DNA of 64,000 bases from NCBI RefSeq assembly GCF_014267345.1, contig NZ_JACMYD010000002.1:62001-126000 (forward strand). The letters run 5' to 3'. Below the pieces are notes generated by a model, which was not told the origin of the DNA, did no database searches, and saw only the letters and a list, made by a program, of their open reading frames with translations. Position numbers and translations under genes: made by a program. How positions within the stretch are numbered: the stretch's first letter is position 1; each line of letters begins with the position of its first letter. Below are positions 63,668-64,000 of the stretch, one piece after another. The DNA comes from Corynebacterium sp. zg-331 (GTDB taxonomy: Bacteria > Actinomycetota > Actinomycetes > Mycobacteriales > Mycobacteriaceae).

Positions 63668-64000
63668 TTAGAAACCGCCCATGCCCGCCATCTCATCGGC
63701 ACCCGGTGCCGCGGCGGAAGCCGGCTGCGGCTTGTCCGCCACCACGGCCTCGGTGGTCAAGAAGAGCGCGGCGATGGAGGCAGCGTTCTGCAGGGCGGAA
63801 CGGGTCACCTTCACCGGGTCATTGATGCCCGCGGCCATGAGGTCGATGTACTCGCCAGTGGCGGCGTTGAGCCCCTCCCCGGCGGGCAGGCCGGCCACCT
63901 TGTCGGCCACCACGCCCGGCTCCAGGCCGGCGTTGAAGGCGATCTGCTTCAGCGGGGCGGACAGCGCCTCGCGGACGATCTTCACGCCGGTGGCCTCGTC
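63668..64000 (-). CDS. groEL: Chaperonin GroEL, C-terminal part only
   Basis: Last 110 residues plus stop; the 5' part is beyond the window end. Matches GroEL equatorial-domain C-terminus ([54 protein letters not shown]) and ends [10 protein letters not shown], a GGM-like tail shortened as in actinobacterial GroEL2. No groES is visible next to it. Confidence 0.95.
   Translation of the reverse strand, partial: DEATGVKIVREALSAPLKQIAFNAGLEPGVVADKVAGLPAGEGLNAATGEYIDLMAAGINDPVKVTRSALQNAASIAALFLTTEAVVADKPQPASAAAPGADEMAGMGGF

Overview
The window is chromosomal DNA from a high-G+C actinobacterium, almost certainly a Corynebacterium. The evidence is the gene content and order: thrE next to otsA/otsB, znu genes beside a LacI regulator, the carD-ispD-ispF block, lpqE/radA/carbonic anhydrase/mutY/clpC, and the long lysS-panC-folKBPE-ftsH-hpt-tilS-dacB block that meets ppa. 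This order is shared with C. glutamicum and, in large part, with Mycobacterium. Protein families and translational coupling (many ATGA/GTGA overlaps) are typical of the genus. Coding density is high and most accessory material sits in a few short, AT-richer pockets.

Layout. 1-7285 (+): high-affinity K+ uptake kdpA(partial)-kdpB-kdpC with its two-component system kdpD-kdpE. 7215-9020 (-): thiC under a TPP riboswitch. 9037-10280: a gene-poor, hairpin-rich stretch behind a tRNA-Thr gene, with very small ORFs. 10516-17156 (+): thrE amino-acid exporter, a lysine-rich DNA-binding-like protein and trehalose synthesis otsA/otsB; a minus-strand hipB-hipA toxin-antitoxin locus is wedged between otsA and otsB, and its hipA is split by an in-frame TGA. 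17151-23155: LacI regulator (-), then a zinc/manganese ABC transporter (znuA, C, B) interrupted by an AspT-family transporter gene, then an esterase. 23637-31424 (-): rlmB, cysS, nagB-nagA-gntR (amino-sugar use), ispF-ispD-carD.

31675-46714: lipoprotein LpqE, a decayed region, radA, an 891-bp foreign insert carrying a DUF3800-like gene between two perfect 84-bp direct repeats, a secreted protein, a DUF1275 membrane protein with carbonic anhydrase, mutY, a tiny DUF4236 gene, an ABC-class ATPase, clpC, and a TetR-controlled divergon (MFS exporter versus a DUF3533-like membrane protein). 46797-59071 (-): lysS, a PanC-like protein, three membrane/Rossmann proteins, the folate genes, ftsH, hpt, tilS and dacB in one tightly packed transcription unit. 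59169-64000: ppa, rhodanese, marR, a GT87-like membrane glycosyltransferase, a secreted CAP protein, ppk2 and the 3' end of groEL.

Best candidates for unusual biology are (i) the 84-bp-repeat-flanked DUF3800 insert at the radA 3' end, (ii) the hipB / split hipA locus, which has the gene order of a HipBST system but may be a nonsense mutant, (iii) the palindrome-dense strip downstream of tRNA-Thr, and (iv) the AspT-family gene inside the metal ABC transporter operon. No CRISPR array, rRNA operon, complete prophage or transposase was seen.
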